Part shown: in pieces, positions 9,344 to 19,120 of the stretch
How the letters are laid out: each line of letters starts with the position of its first letter
How positions within the stretch are numbered: position 1 is the first letter of the stretch
From: Gammaproteobacteria bacterium
GTDB lineage: Bacteria > Pseudomonadota > Gammaproteobacteria > GRL18
Direction: 5' to 3'
Length of the DNA stretch: 64,000 nucleotides
NCBI GenBank assembly: GCA_016744995.1
Contig: JADGDG010000001.1
Location: 350,011-414,010 of the forward strand
Translations under genes and position numbers: made by a program
Notes under the pieces: generated by a model
Databases searched by the model: none
What the model was told of the DNA's origin: nothing
The model's input: only the letters and a program-made list of their open reading frames with translations

Positions 9344-9509
9344 TATTCTCCCGGAACACAAAAGGCTCCAGACTCTGGTTAATTATTATTTTTTTATTGT
9401 TTTAAATAAAGATGCTCACAGACCTGTTTATTTAAACCCACTAAACAAACCAGGAAATCATCCCAGACTTCAAAGGCTGTAAATATTTTTATCAATAAGC
9501 TTTAGTTCA

Positions 9510-9770
9510 TTACTGAGCGTTAGTATAAGTACCCATTTTCTTCGCTGTCGACCCATCAGTAACAACCGTAGTAGCCTGACCTTGAGAGGCTGATATTGCA
9601 CCAGAGCCATCTGCTCCGGATAATTCAGTAGCAATACCACCCAATTGTGTGCGCATGGATTGACCAAAAAAGGAATAAGCGGTAATTGCTGCAACTGCAA
9701 TGAGTGCCACAATGATGATGTATTCCGTCATACCCTGGCCAAGTACGCGTTTGTTATTTAACTTATTCAT
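9510..9770 (-). CDS. flp: Flp family type IVb pilin (major pilin)
   Basis: 86 residues. The prepilin site is G11|QGMTEY, with Glu at +5 and Tyr at +6, followed by IIIVALIAVAAITAYSFF, the classical Flp pilin hydrophobic segment. The short C-terminal region is rich in Ser, Thr, Ala and Gly. It is the first gene of the tad run and is separated from tadG by about 165 bases, which fits separate, stronger expression of the major pilin. AGAGGAAAAATC precedes the ATG. No prepilin peptidase (TadV) gene is in the window. Confidence 0.92.
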   Translation of the reverse strand: MNKLNNKRVLGQGMTEYIIIVALIAVAAITAYSFFGQSMRTQLGGIATELSGADGSGAISASQGQATTVVTDGSTAKKMGTYTNAQ

Positions 9771-9862
9771 GATTTTTCCTCTGTTTTGTTGCTTTTTTTA
9801 AAAAAAGATGGACTATTAATATGAGTCTTTGTATCAGAAAATCGTCTGACACACTGTTTAAA

Positions 9863-10732
9863 TTAATTTTCAGGCAATTCAAACGTCATTCCAAGTAATT
9901 TTGGTACATTATCTTTAGCTGTTAAAGAACGCAGCTTTCGAAATGATATCCCTTCTTTAATATGAGCTTTAAATCGAAACCTTTCAGGCTGTTTCAAAAA
10001 TTGAACCCATTTTTCAAGTACAGATTGTTGCCATTTACTCTTTTCATCTTCATCTTTCATTTGATGTTGATAAAAATTCATTTTTGCTTCTATTTCTTCA
10101 AATACATCATCGGTTGTTTGATGATTCATCTTTGCCACGGTCTTAATAATATTTTTTACCAGCGTAACATCCTGATAATCCAGTTCAGCCCTGACCAGCA
10201 AAATGGAGCTGGGATCACGCAGATAATAACGCCACTGCTCAGGATCCACATTGGCAAATTCCAGTTTCAATGCACCATTTCCTATGCCGGCAAATTTTGC
10301 ACTTATATTCAGAAATAAGGTCTTTGAAAATTCGCTATACTGATAACCCAATCGCAAGTCTGAAGTAATTTCATAATAACCAAGGTTATAAAGAGTATAA
10401 GGGTTAGCTGAAATGCTTTTGCTTGCCTTAAAATGCAACTCTTTCAATTCAATATCTAACCTGGAATCAATGCCCTTTCTTTGCTCATAATCATGGATAA
10501 GCACTTCTTTAAGTTTCATTAAAGGTTTGCCTTCCAGGCTATTAACGGAAACATCTTGTAATAATACATTTCCATTTAATTCCACATCCAGATCCAGATA
10601 TTTTATCTGTACAAATGATGCTGCCTTATTAATTATCTCCTGCACCTGTTCTTGAGCCTGAAGGTGAAAATAACTTTTGGCCAGCCCCAAAATCAGCAAA
10701 ATAAAAATAAAAGGGTAAGCAAATTTTTTCAA
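9863..10732 (-). CDS. Unknown membrane-anchored protein, paralogue of the next gene upstream
   Basis: 289 residues with an N-terminal signal-anchor (FAYPFIFILLILGLAKSYF), then a domain I do not recognise. It is clearly related to the product of 10754-11668. Both share a hydrophobic anchor, a (Y)LRDPSSILLVRAELDY versus YWQNPDEILLMKAKFDY block, and a C-terminal GISFRKLRSL versus GLSFRRIKKL block. The alternating beta pattern after the anchor vaguely resembles periplasmic AsmA/YdgA-like proteins, but I see no decisive motif. It lies 92 bases upstream of the Flp pilin gene, same strand, so a link to the pilus is possible but unproven. Confidence 0.65.
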   Translation of the reverse strand: MKKFAYPFIFILLILGLAKSYFHLQAQEQVQEIINKAASFVQIKYLDLDVELNGNVLLQDVSVNSLEGKPLMKLKEVLIHDYEQRKGIDSRLDIELKELHFKASKSISANPYTLYNLGYYEITSDLRLGYQYSEFSKTLFLNISAKFAGIGNGALKLEFANVDPEQWRYYLRDPSSILLVRAELDYQDVTLVKNIIKTVAKMNHQTTDDVFEEIEAKMNFYQHQMKDEDEKSKWQQSVLEKWVQFLKQPERFRFKAHIKEGISFRKLRSLTAKDNVPKLLGMTFELPEN

Positions 10733-10753
10733 AATATTCTGTATTAACTCTTT

Positions 10754-11668
10754 TCAGTTGAGCACAATATTGAAATTCATAAGAGAGGCCAGCATTTCTC
10801 TATCTATATTATTATTAATCAGCTTTTTAATTCTCCTGAAAGAAAGCCCTTCCGTTCTGGAAATACTAACCATTAACTGTGTTTCTTGTTGTTTGGGATT
10901 GATTTGCTGTAAAAATTGCTGCCAAGTCTCATAAAAATCAGCAATAAAATGGTAATTTTTATCACTGGCCTCCAGTCTTATTTTCTCTAATCGATTATTT
11001 AGCTGTTCCATAAATTCAGCTTCCTGCAAAAGTTTTTGATTTGCCTGATATTTAATATATCGAGAAAGCAAGTTTTTTTCTGTGTAATCAAATTTTGCTT
11101 TCATCAGTAATATTTCATCTGGATTTTGCCAATAATATTTCAACTGCTCAATATCTATATTAGCTAACTGAAAAGATAATCCGATATCTGCAATTTTATC
11201 CAGCTTTAGTTGTGTAACACAAAAAACCTTTCTGCTTAAATCATCATAGTGGTATTTAAATTTTACAGAAACTAATAGTTGCTTTATACCCAATTGAGTA
11301 AAACCTATCATACCGTCAGTGCTATTTTTATTGGGTACAATCGGGATCTGCAAGCCTTCAATTACAACTTCAATTTGTTGAGGTATTGAATTGGCAGAAT
11401 CATATTTATTTATCTTGAGTAAATTTGCCTGTATTTTCCTCCCTGTTTTCAGGTTCATTACCCCTGGATGGGTTATTGTTACCACACCATTAAAATTTGC
11501 ATCCATATCCTCATATGAGATTTCTCCCCATGGGAACAACTTTGCAATCTGTGCCACTTCTTTTTGAACAAGCTCCTCAACTTTATTGGTATAGATGATT
11601 TTTGCAACCAATAAGACCATTATCACTATCACTGAAAATCCAGAAAGCAACCAGTATTTTTTTTTCAT
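10754..11668 (-). CDS. Unknown membrane-anchored protein, paralogue of the adjacent downstream gene
   Basis: 304 residues. The N-terminal anchor is KKKYWLLSGFSVIVIMVLLVAKIIY. The following ~270 residues are probably periplasmic and align by eye with the product of 9863-10732 (ILLMKAKFDY, GLSFRRIKKL). The two genes are 21 bases apart in one orientation and look like a tandem duplication that has since diverged. No catalytic motif or named domain could be recognised. The 313 bases upstream probably contain its promoter, though I could not pick one with confidence. Confidence 0.65.
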   Translation of the reverse strand: MKKKYWLLSGFSVIVIMVLLVAKIIYTNKVEELVQKEVAQIAKLFPWGEISYEDMDANFNGVVTITHPGVMNLKTGRKIQANLLKINKYDSANSIPQQIEVVIEGLQIPIVPNKNSTDGMIGFTQLGIKQLLVSVKFKYHYDDLSRKVFCVTQLKLDKIADIGLSFQLANIDIEQLKYYWQNPDEILLMKAKFDYTEKNLLSRYIKYQANQKLLQEAEFMEQLNNRLEKIRLEASDKNYHFIADFYETWQQFLQQINPKQQETQLMVSISRTEGLSFRRIKKLINNNIDREMLASLMNFNIVLN

Positions 11669-11920
11669 TCTCAGCCATTTTCAATTATTAAAGATATTAT
11701 CATTTAAGGAATTTCATTTGTCATGTCAGGTAAATACCCCACACATTAGTTTTAACGGACTATTAAAAAGAGGAAACCTGGGGAAAGTAAAAAAAAGAGG
11801 AAAGAGTTTTTTATAAATCATTAAAAAAAACAATGAGTTATCAAGACACATCAATTGAACTTTATATCGTTCTATATTTTAAAAATTGGACTGTGGCTTT
11901 TTCTATTTATGACAATTATT
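11669..11920. other. Intergenic region, A+T rich, no gene seen
   Basis: Together with the terminator beside it, this separates the paralogue pair from the kinase operon (313 bases in all). It contains purine runs such as AAAAAAGAGGAAAGAG near 11790-11808. No convincing ORF, RNA gene or consensus promoter was found. By position it must hold the promoter of the minus-strand gene starting at 11668. Confidence 0.5.
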
Positions 11921-11943
11921 AAAAAAAGCGATGTGAATCACAT
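11921..11943 (-). terminator. Possible intrinsic terminator of the RR-binding protein-kinase operon
   Basis: On the minus strand, about 40 bases past the kinase stop, ATGTG-ATT-CACAT forms a short hairpin. It is followed by CGC and seven T. The stem is short and A+T rich, so termination may be weak. The core ATGTGA-A-TCACAT could also be read as a small operator palindrome. Confidence 0.45.
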
Positions 11944-11981
11944 AATTATGAGGTTTGACAAGAAATATTGAATTAAATATT

Positions 11982-13442
11982 TTATTTTTCTATATCCAAA
12001 TTAATCGATATCTGTATATACGCTCCAGTTTTTATTGATGACTTTTGCGTAAAATGGCCATCAATAGATCGAATGCGCTCCGCCATTAAACGCAGCCCGA
12101 GACCTGAATCAATATTTGAGGGTTCTTGAGGATCAAAACCAATTCCATCATCTGAGAGTACAACCACTAACAGGTCTTTCTCCTGGAAAAGCTTGATGCT
12201 CACACAGTCTGCATTGGCATGTTTAATAGTATTATTAATAAATTCCTGGATAACAAAAAAAAGATTTTTCTTTTTTGAGTCATTAAGCTCATAACTTGAC
12301 TGTTCATGTTCAATATTGAATTTTAAGGCCGTTCGCCCCCCCATCCTCTGACAATGAGAATGAATAGCTTTAACGATATTTACACCATCCTGATAAGCAG
12401 GCCGGATATCACTACTGATGCTGCGTACTTGTTGAATTGTTTCAGAGGTATCTGCAATCAACTCATTGAGCATTTTAGTCCCGGATTGAGATTGCTTACA
12501 ATTTTTTGAGCGGAGAAATTGTAAGCCTAATTTAATTGCCTGCAGATTTTGACCGATTCCATCGTGGAGTTTTTCTGAAACATGCTGCCTCTCCTTTGTT
12601 TCAACTTCATCACGAATATTAAGTAACGCCTTCTGCTGCTCCTGCCTCAGCTCACTCTCTTCAGCAATACGTTTATTCTGCTCTCGCAGTCTTGTGTGTT
12701 GTTGTTCCAACTCTAATGACATAGAATCAAAGGTATCAATTATTTCCATAATTTCCTCTGCATAATGATTATGAATCTTGTTATAAACCTCTAAAGTTGG
12801 TTCAGAAGTGACGCCGATTTTAGTATTCTTCATATTATTACGTAACAGATGAATCGGTAGAATAACATCTCTATTCAGCATTTTTTTTAGCAATAGCTGA
12901 GTAATCAAAATAATGATCAATATAACGAGAAAACGCAATGAATAGATAATAATGGCATTTGTCTCAATTGCTGATAAGTCATAATGAATAACCAAAATGC
13001 CATAAATTTCATTATTCACATCAATTCGGTCAATATAAGATGCAATCCACTGGCCCTGATATTCCCAGCGAATGAATTGAGATTCTTGTTTGCTTAGGGT
13101 GGATACTTTCTCTTTCAGTTGTGAGCTGATGAATAAGCCACTGAAAGCAATGACATTACCTTTTTCAGTTAAGACTTCAGCCCCAATAATACGTTTATTT
13201 AAAGAAATATCTTCTAATGATTGTATAATGGCCTTCTTTTGAAAAGAAAATAGTTCATTAGCCAGAATTAATTTTTTTTGCCCTGAAATAACATCAAGAA
13301 GCTCCTGGACAGCATCAAGCCGACTTTGGTTAAAATAACTTTCAAAAGAATAAAATGCCAGTGAAAATATCACCAGCATAATTAGGTTAAAACTAATAAT
13401 TAAGGAGGAAACTTTTTGATGGATTTTCATTCTGCGCTTCAT
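11982..13442 (-). CDS. Membrane sensor histidine kinase, NarX/NreB-like (HisKA_3 type)
   Basis: 486 residues. Membrane helix 1 is at ~12-32, an extracytoplasmic sensor covers ~33-165, and helix 2 is at ~166-188 (RFLVILIIILITQLLL). A HAMP-like linker and coiled coil follow. The HisKA_3 dimerisation/phosphoacceptor site is EKLHDGIGQNLQAIKL, where His is in the usual HDGIGQ context. The ATPase domain has FVIQEFINNTIKHANA and DDGIGFD, then GLGLRLMAERI. Kinases of this class phosphorylate LuxR-type regulators, and one is encoded two genes upstream in the same operon. A periplasmic binding protein lies between them and may present the ligand to this sensor (inference). Confidence 0.88.
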   Translation of the reverse strand: MKRRMKIHQKVSSLIISFNLIMLVIFSLAFYSFESYFNQSRLDAVQELLDVISGQKKLILANELFSFQKKAIIQSLEDISLNKRIIGAEVLTEKGNVIAFSGLFISSQLKEKVSTLSKQESQFIRWEYQGQWIASYIDRIDVNNEIYGILVIHYDLSAIETNAIIIYSLRFLVILIIILITQLLLKKMLNRDVILPIHLLRNNMKNTKIGVTSEPTLEVYNKIHNHYAEEIMEIIDTFDSMSLELEQQHTRLREQNKRIAEESELRQEQQKALLNIRDEVETKERQHVSEKLHDGIGQNLQAIKLGLQFLRSKNCKQSQSGTKMLNELIADTSETIQQVRSISSDIRPAYQDGVNIVKAIHSHCQRMGGRTALKFNIEHEQSSYELNDSKKKNLFFVIQEFINNTIKHANADCVSIKLFQEKDLLVVVLSDDGIGFDPQEPSNIDSGLGLRLMAERIRSIDGHFTQKSSIKTGAYIQISINLDIEK

Positions 13443-13482
13443 TACATCAAGACCTCAAAAAAATACCTCAAAAATAGAATAA

Positions 13483-14619
13483 TTAATTATTGTGTAAATA
13501 GCTTTCAAAATATTGCTTTTTCCCATGCTCAAAAACTGTCATTATGAGTTGCTTGTGGTTTGGATCACCAAATTCATTAAAACTGAATTTCCCTGTAACG
13601 CCCTGAAAGTCTTTTGTATTTTTCAATGCATTGCGAATACTCTCACTATCCGTTTTTTGGGAGCGCTCAATTGCTTGTGCGATGAGCATAATTGAATCAT
13701 AAGCCAGTGCCACCCCTGTACTTTCTAGAAGCAGGCCATTAAATTTTTTCTGATATTGCTCTAAAAAGTCTTTATTTTCATTGCTGAGCATAGAGAAATG
13801 CCAGTGATCAGCACTATAGGTATTTTCAATTGCAGAGCCACCAAACTGGTACATAGACAGTCCCATTCCATCGCCTCCTAAGAAAAGTCCCTGTATACCA
13901 TTTTTTCTGGCTTGCTTTATGATCCAGGCGCTACGTTTTGAATAGCCCGGCAAGAAGATAAGCTCAGGTTGTAAGCTTTTTATTTTATCAATGAGTGCAG
14001 TAAAGTCCATAGAGTAATTTTTGTAGTTACCTTGAAAGATAATTTCCCCACCATTTTTTTCATAAGTGTCAGTGAAAAATTTAGCCAGAACCTGACTATA
14101 ACCTTCGCTGATATTGACTAACACAACTGCCTTTTTCTTTTTTAATACTTTTGAGGCAAAATTTGCCAGCATGTTTCCCTGAAATTCATCGGTAAAACAT
14201 GCACGGAAGATATAATCGCCTATTTGAGTAATTTTGGGGCTTGTTGAGTAAGGGCTAACCATCAAAATGCCCGCTTCCTGAAATAAAGGGGCGATAATTA
14301 AAGATTGGGAACTACGCCCTGCCCCAATAACAGCTGAAACACCTTTGTCTATAGCTTGTTTAGCTGCCACTTTGGCTCCAATCATACTGCTTTGGTTATC
14401 TGTAACAAACAGCTCTAGCGGCTGTCCCAGTACACCACCTTGTTGGTTAATGACGTCTACAGCGAGCTGTGCCCCATCTAATATTCCTTGATCACTTTCA
14501 TAGTGAATACCACTGGTGGCGATATTAACTGCAATGAAGATTGATTTTTCAGCTGATGCCTGTATTGGTAAGACACACGACAGAAAAATAAATAAGCATA
14601 TAAAACTACGAATAGCCAT
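13483..14619 (-). CDS. Periplasmic ligand-binding protein, branched-chain amino acid ABC type
   Basis: About 378 residues. It has a signal peptide (RSFICLFIFLSCVLPIQASA) and a type I periplasmic binding fold of the Leu/Ile/Val family: GAQLAVDVINQQGGVLGQPLEL, a GAGRSSQSL serine loop, and VSPYSTSP. No permease or ATPase genes accompany it. It is sandwiched between a LuxR-type regulator and a kinase, so a sensory role is more likely than transport (inference). I choose the ATG at 14619, which shares a base with the TGA of the regulator gene (TGATG); a TTG one codon earlier is possible. Confidence 0.85.
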   Translation of the reverse strand: MAIRSFICLFIFLSCVLPIQASAEKSIFIAVNIATSGIHYESDQGILDGAQLAVDVINQQGGVLGQPLELFVTDNQSSMIGAKVAAKQAIDKGVSAVIGAGRSSQSLIIAPLFQEAGILMVSPYSTSPKITQIGDYIFRACFTDEFQGNMLANFASKVLKKKKAVVLVNISEGYSQVLAKFFTDTYEKNGGEIIFQGNYKNYSMDFTALIDKIKSLQPELIFLPGYSKRSAWIIKQARKNGIQGLFLGGDGMGLSMYQFGGSAIENTYSADHWHFSMLSNENKDFLEQYQKKFNGLLLESTGVALAYDSIMLIAQAIERSQKTDSESIRNALKNTKDFQGVTGKFSFNEFGDPNHKQLIMTVFEHGKKQYFESYLHNN

Positions 14620-15224
14620 CAAACCAAGCCCATCTTAACTGCATATTTAATTAGGCCTGCCATGTTATTAACCTGCAATTTTTTCATCAAGCGAGCACGA
14701 TAGGTTTCAATGGTTTTAGGGCTGATATTGAGAAATTTGGCAGTTTCCTTATTAGTTTTGCCATCAGAAATACAGATAAGAACCTGCTTTTCTCGCTCAG
14801 AAAGAAATTGGACATCATTGGTATTGAAATTATTGCGCAGTTGCTGACTAATAAATATTTTATCTTGCTGAACTGCATAAATCGCACTCACTAGTTCATC
14901 ATAGGTATTGTCTTTAAGAATATAAGCTGAAGCTCCAGATTGTATCGCTTCGTTGACAAGAGCACCTTCATTGTGCATGGTTAAGATTATAATTTTAGTC
15001 GGATTGTTCTCAGATTGAAGCTTACGACATAATTCAAGTCCATTTAATTTCGGCATGGTAATATCAATGATAGCAATTTGTGGTTTAAAGGCCAAAATTT
15101 TATCATAAGCCTCTTCCCCATTACTTGCCTCAGCAATAATTTTTATTGCTGAGTCACTTTTCAATAAAGCACTGAGGCCATTACGAAACACAGAGTGATC
15201 ATCTGCCAGTACAACGTTAATCAT
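14619..15224 (-). CDS. NarL/FixJ-family response regulator (REC-LuxR HTH)
   Basis: 201 residues. The receiver domain is at ~1-118, with acidic pocket DD at 8-9, phosphoacceptor in PQIAIIDITMP, and the conserved Lys in YILKD. The C-terminal LuxR-type HTH contains LSEREKQVL, NKETAKFLNISPKTIETY and KLQVNNMAGLIKYA. It would bind DNA as a phosphorylated dimer. It is the first gene of the operon with the binding protein and the HisKA_3 kinase, its probable cognate partner. Targets are unknown; the nearby tad operon is one candidate (inference). Confidence 0.92.
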   Translation of the reverse strand: MINVVLADDHSVFRNGLSALLKSDSAIKIIAEASNGEEAYDKILAFKPQIAIIDITMPKLNGLELCRKLQSENNPTKIIILTMHNEGALVNEAIQSGASAYILKDNTYDELVSAIYAVQQDKIFISQQLRNNFNTNDVQFLSEREKQVLICISDGKTNKETAKFLNISPKTIETYRARLMKKLQVNNMAGLIKYAVKMGLV

Positions 15225-15438
15225 CTTTTTACTTATTACCGAAAGGGAACATCATTTAAAACGAAAATACTAACACTTTTTCTTAGTCATTTCCATATAA
15301 GTAAACAGGAACCAGTTAAACCCGGTAAAATAATTTATTCCTGATAAAAACATCATATTTGCTATAACCAGGATGATTATTCAATTCTGCTTTAAGGGTC
15401 GCTTCTACAGTGAATTAATGACTTGGTGCTGAGGAATT

Positions 15439-18400
15439 TTATGCAGCTAATACTGAAATAGCCATATCAAAATCAAAGCTTTCTATTGCCAGGATTAATT
15501 TATTTAATTGTTCTTTAGACAAGCCTAATTGTTGATGATTTGATATAGAGCGAACCAGGTCAAGCGCCTTGGTATCAGATTCTTGTAATAATTGTTGTAG
15601 CTGAGCGATTAACTTCTTATCAGCTGTATATTCAATATTTTCACCGGAAGCATTTTCAATCGCAGATGAATCAGGGGCAAGAAAAAAAGCATCTAATTCA
15701 GATTTTAACTGTATTAATTCTTGATTAAGCTGAATAATTTTTTCTTGTCTGTCATCCTTATCTATTTCAATATCTGTACATAGTTGAAATATAATATTTG
15801 CACCAATATTGCCTGATACCCCTTTGAGAGTGTGAAGATAATGCTCAACTTCATCTTCTTCAGCAGTACCATTTAATATCACTTCATCAATACCTGGATA
15901 TTTGCCTTGAAAACTCTTAAGCAGTGTTATATATAGCTTTGTATTTTGATTAGCAACTTCCAATCCAGCATCCGTATTTAGGCCATTAATTACAGGCAGG
16001 AGTTGAACATTTAAATCTGTTGATGTTTTTATGCTGTGCTGCTCAAATGAATTTTCTAATGCTTTTGGTTTTCCAGAAATCCATTTGGCCATAATAGAAA
16101 ACATACTTGCAACATTGACAGGCTTACCAATCAGATCATTCATTCCGGCCTCTAAGACTTTTTCTCTGGATCCCACCATAACATTGGCAGTCATGGCAAT
16201 AATAGGTATATTTACATCTTTTATAATCGTTCTGATATGTTTTGTAGCCTGATAGCCGTCCATTACTGGCATTTGACAGTCCATTAAAATACCATCAAAG
16301 TTATTCTGTGATAGTAATTCTATTGCTTGCTGACCATCACTGGCTATTGTTACTTTAATCCCTTTACTTTCTAATAACTCTTTTGCCAACTCTTGATTTA
16401 TATCATTATCTTCTACTAATAATATTTTAGCCTGGAATAATGTTTTTATATTTTCTTGAAGCTCATTGTCTTTATGATCACCTCTGATCGCCTCAATATT
16501 TTTAATTCCTGAAACAGATAAAATTTTATCGTAAAGTTTGGAGGGGGAAACTGGTTTACTTAATATGCCATCAGCACTCACATTTTTTTCTTTAAGCTCT
16601 TCCCTCATTTCATGCTGACCAAATCCAGTTAACATAATAACAAGGAGATTCTCATCTCTGTATTTGTGTTGTTCAATCAGCAATAGCATTTCAACCCCAG
16701 AAATATCCGGCATTTGCCAGTCAATAATAAGCAGTTGATAAGGGGCTGCTTTTTCATTGGCTTGTTGTATCAGTTCGAGACCCTGTTTTGCTGAACTGGC
16801 CACATCAACAGTAAATTTTAATGAACTTAACTGCTCGAATAATATTTCTCTGGCACTTTTGTTATCATCTACTACTAATATTTTTTCAATTTTTATTTCT
16901 TTTATAGACAACCTGTTTTTAACTTGTTGAGTTAAGCTTTTCTCTAAATCGACTGTAAAACTAAAGATTGAACCAACATCAAGCTTACTTTTTACTTTTA
17001 TACTGCCATTCATTAGTTCCGTTATTTGTTTAGATATTGCAAGACCAAGACCCGTGCCGCCATACTTTCGAGTTGTTGAGCTATCAGCCTGTGAAAATGA
17101 CTGGAACAACTTATTACTTTGCTCCTCTGTCATGCCTATGCCCGTATCTATCACATCAAATTGAAGCGTGACTTTATTCTGTTGTTGTTCAATTAAACTC
17201 ACAATAACTTTTATTTCACCATGCTCGGTAAATTTAACCGCATTATTGCCTAAATTAATTAGTATTTGACCAAGACGCAGAGGATCTCCTACTAATCGTG
17301 TTGGGACATTATTTTCAATATGGATAAGTAGTTCTAAATTGTTATCTTGTGCCTTTAAACTAATTAGATTGGTAAACTCTTCTAAAACATTTTCCAGTTG
17401 AAATTCTATTTTTTCAAGCTCAAGCTTTCCTGCTTCAATTTTTGAAAAGTCTAAAATATCATTAATGATATTCAATAGTGATAATGCAGCCTTACTCACT
17501 TTGTCCGCATAATGATATTGTTTTGAATTAAGTTCAGTTTCTAATAATAAATAACTCATACCAATAATAGCATTCATTGGCGTTCTTATTTCATGACTCA
17601 TATTAGCTAAAAAATCAGATTTTGCTTGATCAGCATCCTGAGCTTTTTTTACAGAATTCTTTAATTGACTGGTTAGTTTAACCAGGGATTGTTGAGATTT
17701 ATTAATTAAAAAAACTAATGAAAAGATACAGAAAACAAAAATCATTGCAATATAAATCACATTATTGGCAAGTTCTCTGGACTGCTGCATATCATTTAAT
17801 CTAGCCTGGCGAATGGAAGATAAAATATTATTGGAAGCCAGAGCCAGTTCATTCATTATGGCAACGGTTTTTTGGCTTTTAAAAAAAAGTTGGGTAACTC
17901 TGGAAAAGTTTGTTTTATATAATAATAGATTAGTATTAAGAAGCTTAAAAATATCCTTTTCATCTTGCTCAATTAAATAACTTTCTACTTCTTTCATACG
18001 AAAAGAAATGCTTTCAATATTAGCTAAGACTTCATTTGCACGTGTTTTTTTGTCTTCTATGGAATTTGCAAGTAAAAAATCACGATCCTGTTGCCTTACA
18101 TTATTGATACTGGATAAAATATTGATAATTTTTTTTGATAAAGAGAATCGATTCAACATACGATCCTGAGTTGCTTTTTTTTGTGCTTTTATATCATTAA
18201 ATACTTTATTTTTATTTATTATCAGATCCAGGAGTGATTTGATTAAGCCTGACGATATATTACTTATTTCTCGAATAATAGGTTTATTTATATCAATAGT
18301 ATGCTGTGGGTTTTCTTGATGTAATTTATTTTCTATTTGTTCTAAATCAACCAGTATAGCGTGGTATTCTTTTCTATACTGTTCTATATAGCCGAGTTTT

Positions 18401-19116
18401 TTAATACTCAATTGATGATCTATAGAATTTAATAATTGCTCTATATCAACGGCCATTCTGAGAAGATTATTTTGAGCTGAGCTTAAGTTATACTTATCAT
18501 GTGAAAATACAAAATTTTTAACAGAGCTGTTAATTTTTTCTGCATCTAATACTAACTGGTATAGTTTAGATAGCACTATAGAAACAGTACCAATTGAAGT
18601 CTCATACTTGTCTATTTCCTGTCTGGCTAAGTTAATATGTTTTTGTTGAATCGTATTTAAGTTATTGACACTTGACGTTAACTGTCTTGCTGAAGAAAGC
18701 ATTTTGTTTTTACTTAGATAACTTCCTGTTTCTAATTCTACATAAATGTTAAAGCTTTGTTGATATTCTTCAATATGCTTTACCAGTGCAGAGGTATCAA
18801 CGTCTTCAATGGTTGATGCTTCATTAAAGTTTTTGACCAGAACAAAGGAGTGTTGTAATAATTCTTTTGATCTTTCTGCATCTTTTAAGCTATGATCGCG
18901 AATAAAAATTAATTCATATAAGCGCGCATCCTTTAAAGCAATTAATAATTGAGTCGAAGTAGAATAGCGTTTTATTGACTGGAAAAGCTCACTAATGCTA
19001 TACGATCCACTGACACCAGCAAAAAATAATAATAACATCACCAAAAAAAAGCCAAACATTATTTTTTTGTATTCGCTCGAAATTTTCAGACCTTTTTTAT
19101 TTAATTGATTTAACAT
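15439..19116 (-). CDS. Hybrid sensor histidine kinase (HisKA-HATPase-REC-REC-HPt)
   Basis: About 1225 residues. Membrane helices lie near 20-40 and 455-475, bounding a long helical sensor region. The HisKA site is [17 protein letters not shown], the ATPase has [10 protein letters not shown] and [10 protein letters not shown], and two receivers follow ([27 protein letters not shown]). A C-terminal HPt contains [12 protein letters not shown]. This is a complete internal phosphorelay of BarA/ArcB style. I choose ATG 19116, three bases past the HD-GYP stop with AAAGG upstream; the longer frame from 19140 has no ribosome site. The output is unknown, and the adjacent HD-GYP regulator is a likely partner. 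Confidence 0.93.
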   Translation of the reverse strand: MLNQLNKKGLKISSEYKKIMFGFFLVMLLLFFAGVSGSYSISELFQSIKRYSTSTQLLIALKDARLYELIFIRDHSLKDAERSKELLQHSFVLVKNFNEASTIEDVDTSALVKHIEEYQQSFNIYVELETGSYLSKNKMLSSARQLTSSVNNLNTIQQKHINLARQEIDKYETSIGTVSIVLSKLYQLVLDAEKINSSVKNFVFSHDKYNLSSAQNNLLRMAVDIEQLLNSIDHQLSIKKLGYIEQYRKEYHAILVDLEQIENKLHQENPQHTIDINKPIIREISNISSGLIKSLLDLIINKNKVFNDIKAQKKATQDRMLNRFSLSKKIINILSSINNVRQQDRDFLLANSIEDKKTRANEVLANIESISFRMKEVESYLIEQDEKDIFKLLNTNLLLYKTNFSRVTQLFFKSQKTVAIMNELALASNNILSSIRQARLNDMQQSRELANNVIYIAMIFVFCIFSLVFLINKSQQSLVKLTSQLKNSVKKAQDADQAKSDFLANMSHEIRTPMNAIIGMSYLLLETELNSKQYHYADKVSKAALSLLNIINDILDFSKIEAGKLELEKIEFQLENVLEEFTNLISLKAQDNNLELLIHIENNVPTRLVGDPLRLGQILINLGNNAVKFTEHGEIKVIVSLIEQQQNKVTLQFDVIDTGIGMTEEQSNKLFQSFSQADSSTTRKYGGTGLGLAISKQITELMNGSIKVKSKLDVGSIFSFTVDLEKSLTQQVKNRLSIKEIKIEKILVVDDNKSAREILFEQLSSLKFTVDVASSAKQGLELIQQANEKAAPYQLLIIDWQMPDISGVEMLLLIEQHKYRDENLLVIMLTGFGQHEMREELKEKNVSADGILSKPVSPSKLYDKILSVSGIKNIEAIRGDHKDNELQENIKTLFQAKILLVEDNDINQELAKELLESKGIKVTIASDGQQAIELLSQNNFDGILMDCQMPVMDGYQATKHIRTIIKDVNIPIIAMTANVMVGSREKVLEAGMNDLIGKPVNVASMFSIMAKWISGKPKALENSFEQHSIKTSTDLNVQLLPVINGLNTDAGLEVANQNTKLYITLLKSFQGKYPGIDEVILNGTAEEDEVEHYLHTLKGVSGNIGANIIFQLCTDIEIDKDDRQEKIIQLNQELIQLKSELDAFFLAPDSSAIENASGENIEYTADKKLIAQLQQLLQESDTKALDLVRSISNHQQLGLSKEQLNKLILAIESFDFDMAISVLAA

Positions 19117-19120
19117 AAGA

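Noticed and set aside
9470..9712. Minus-strand 80-residue frame overlapping the Flp pilin
   Set aside because: It is an out-of-frame shadow of the pilin gene, which has a clear prepilin motif and ribosome-binding site.
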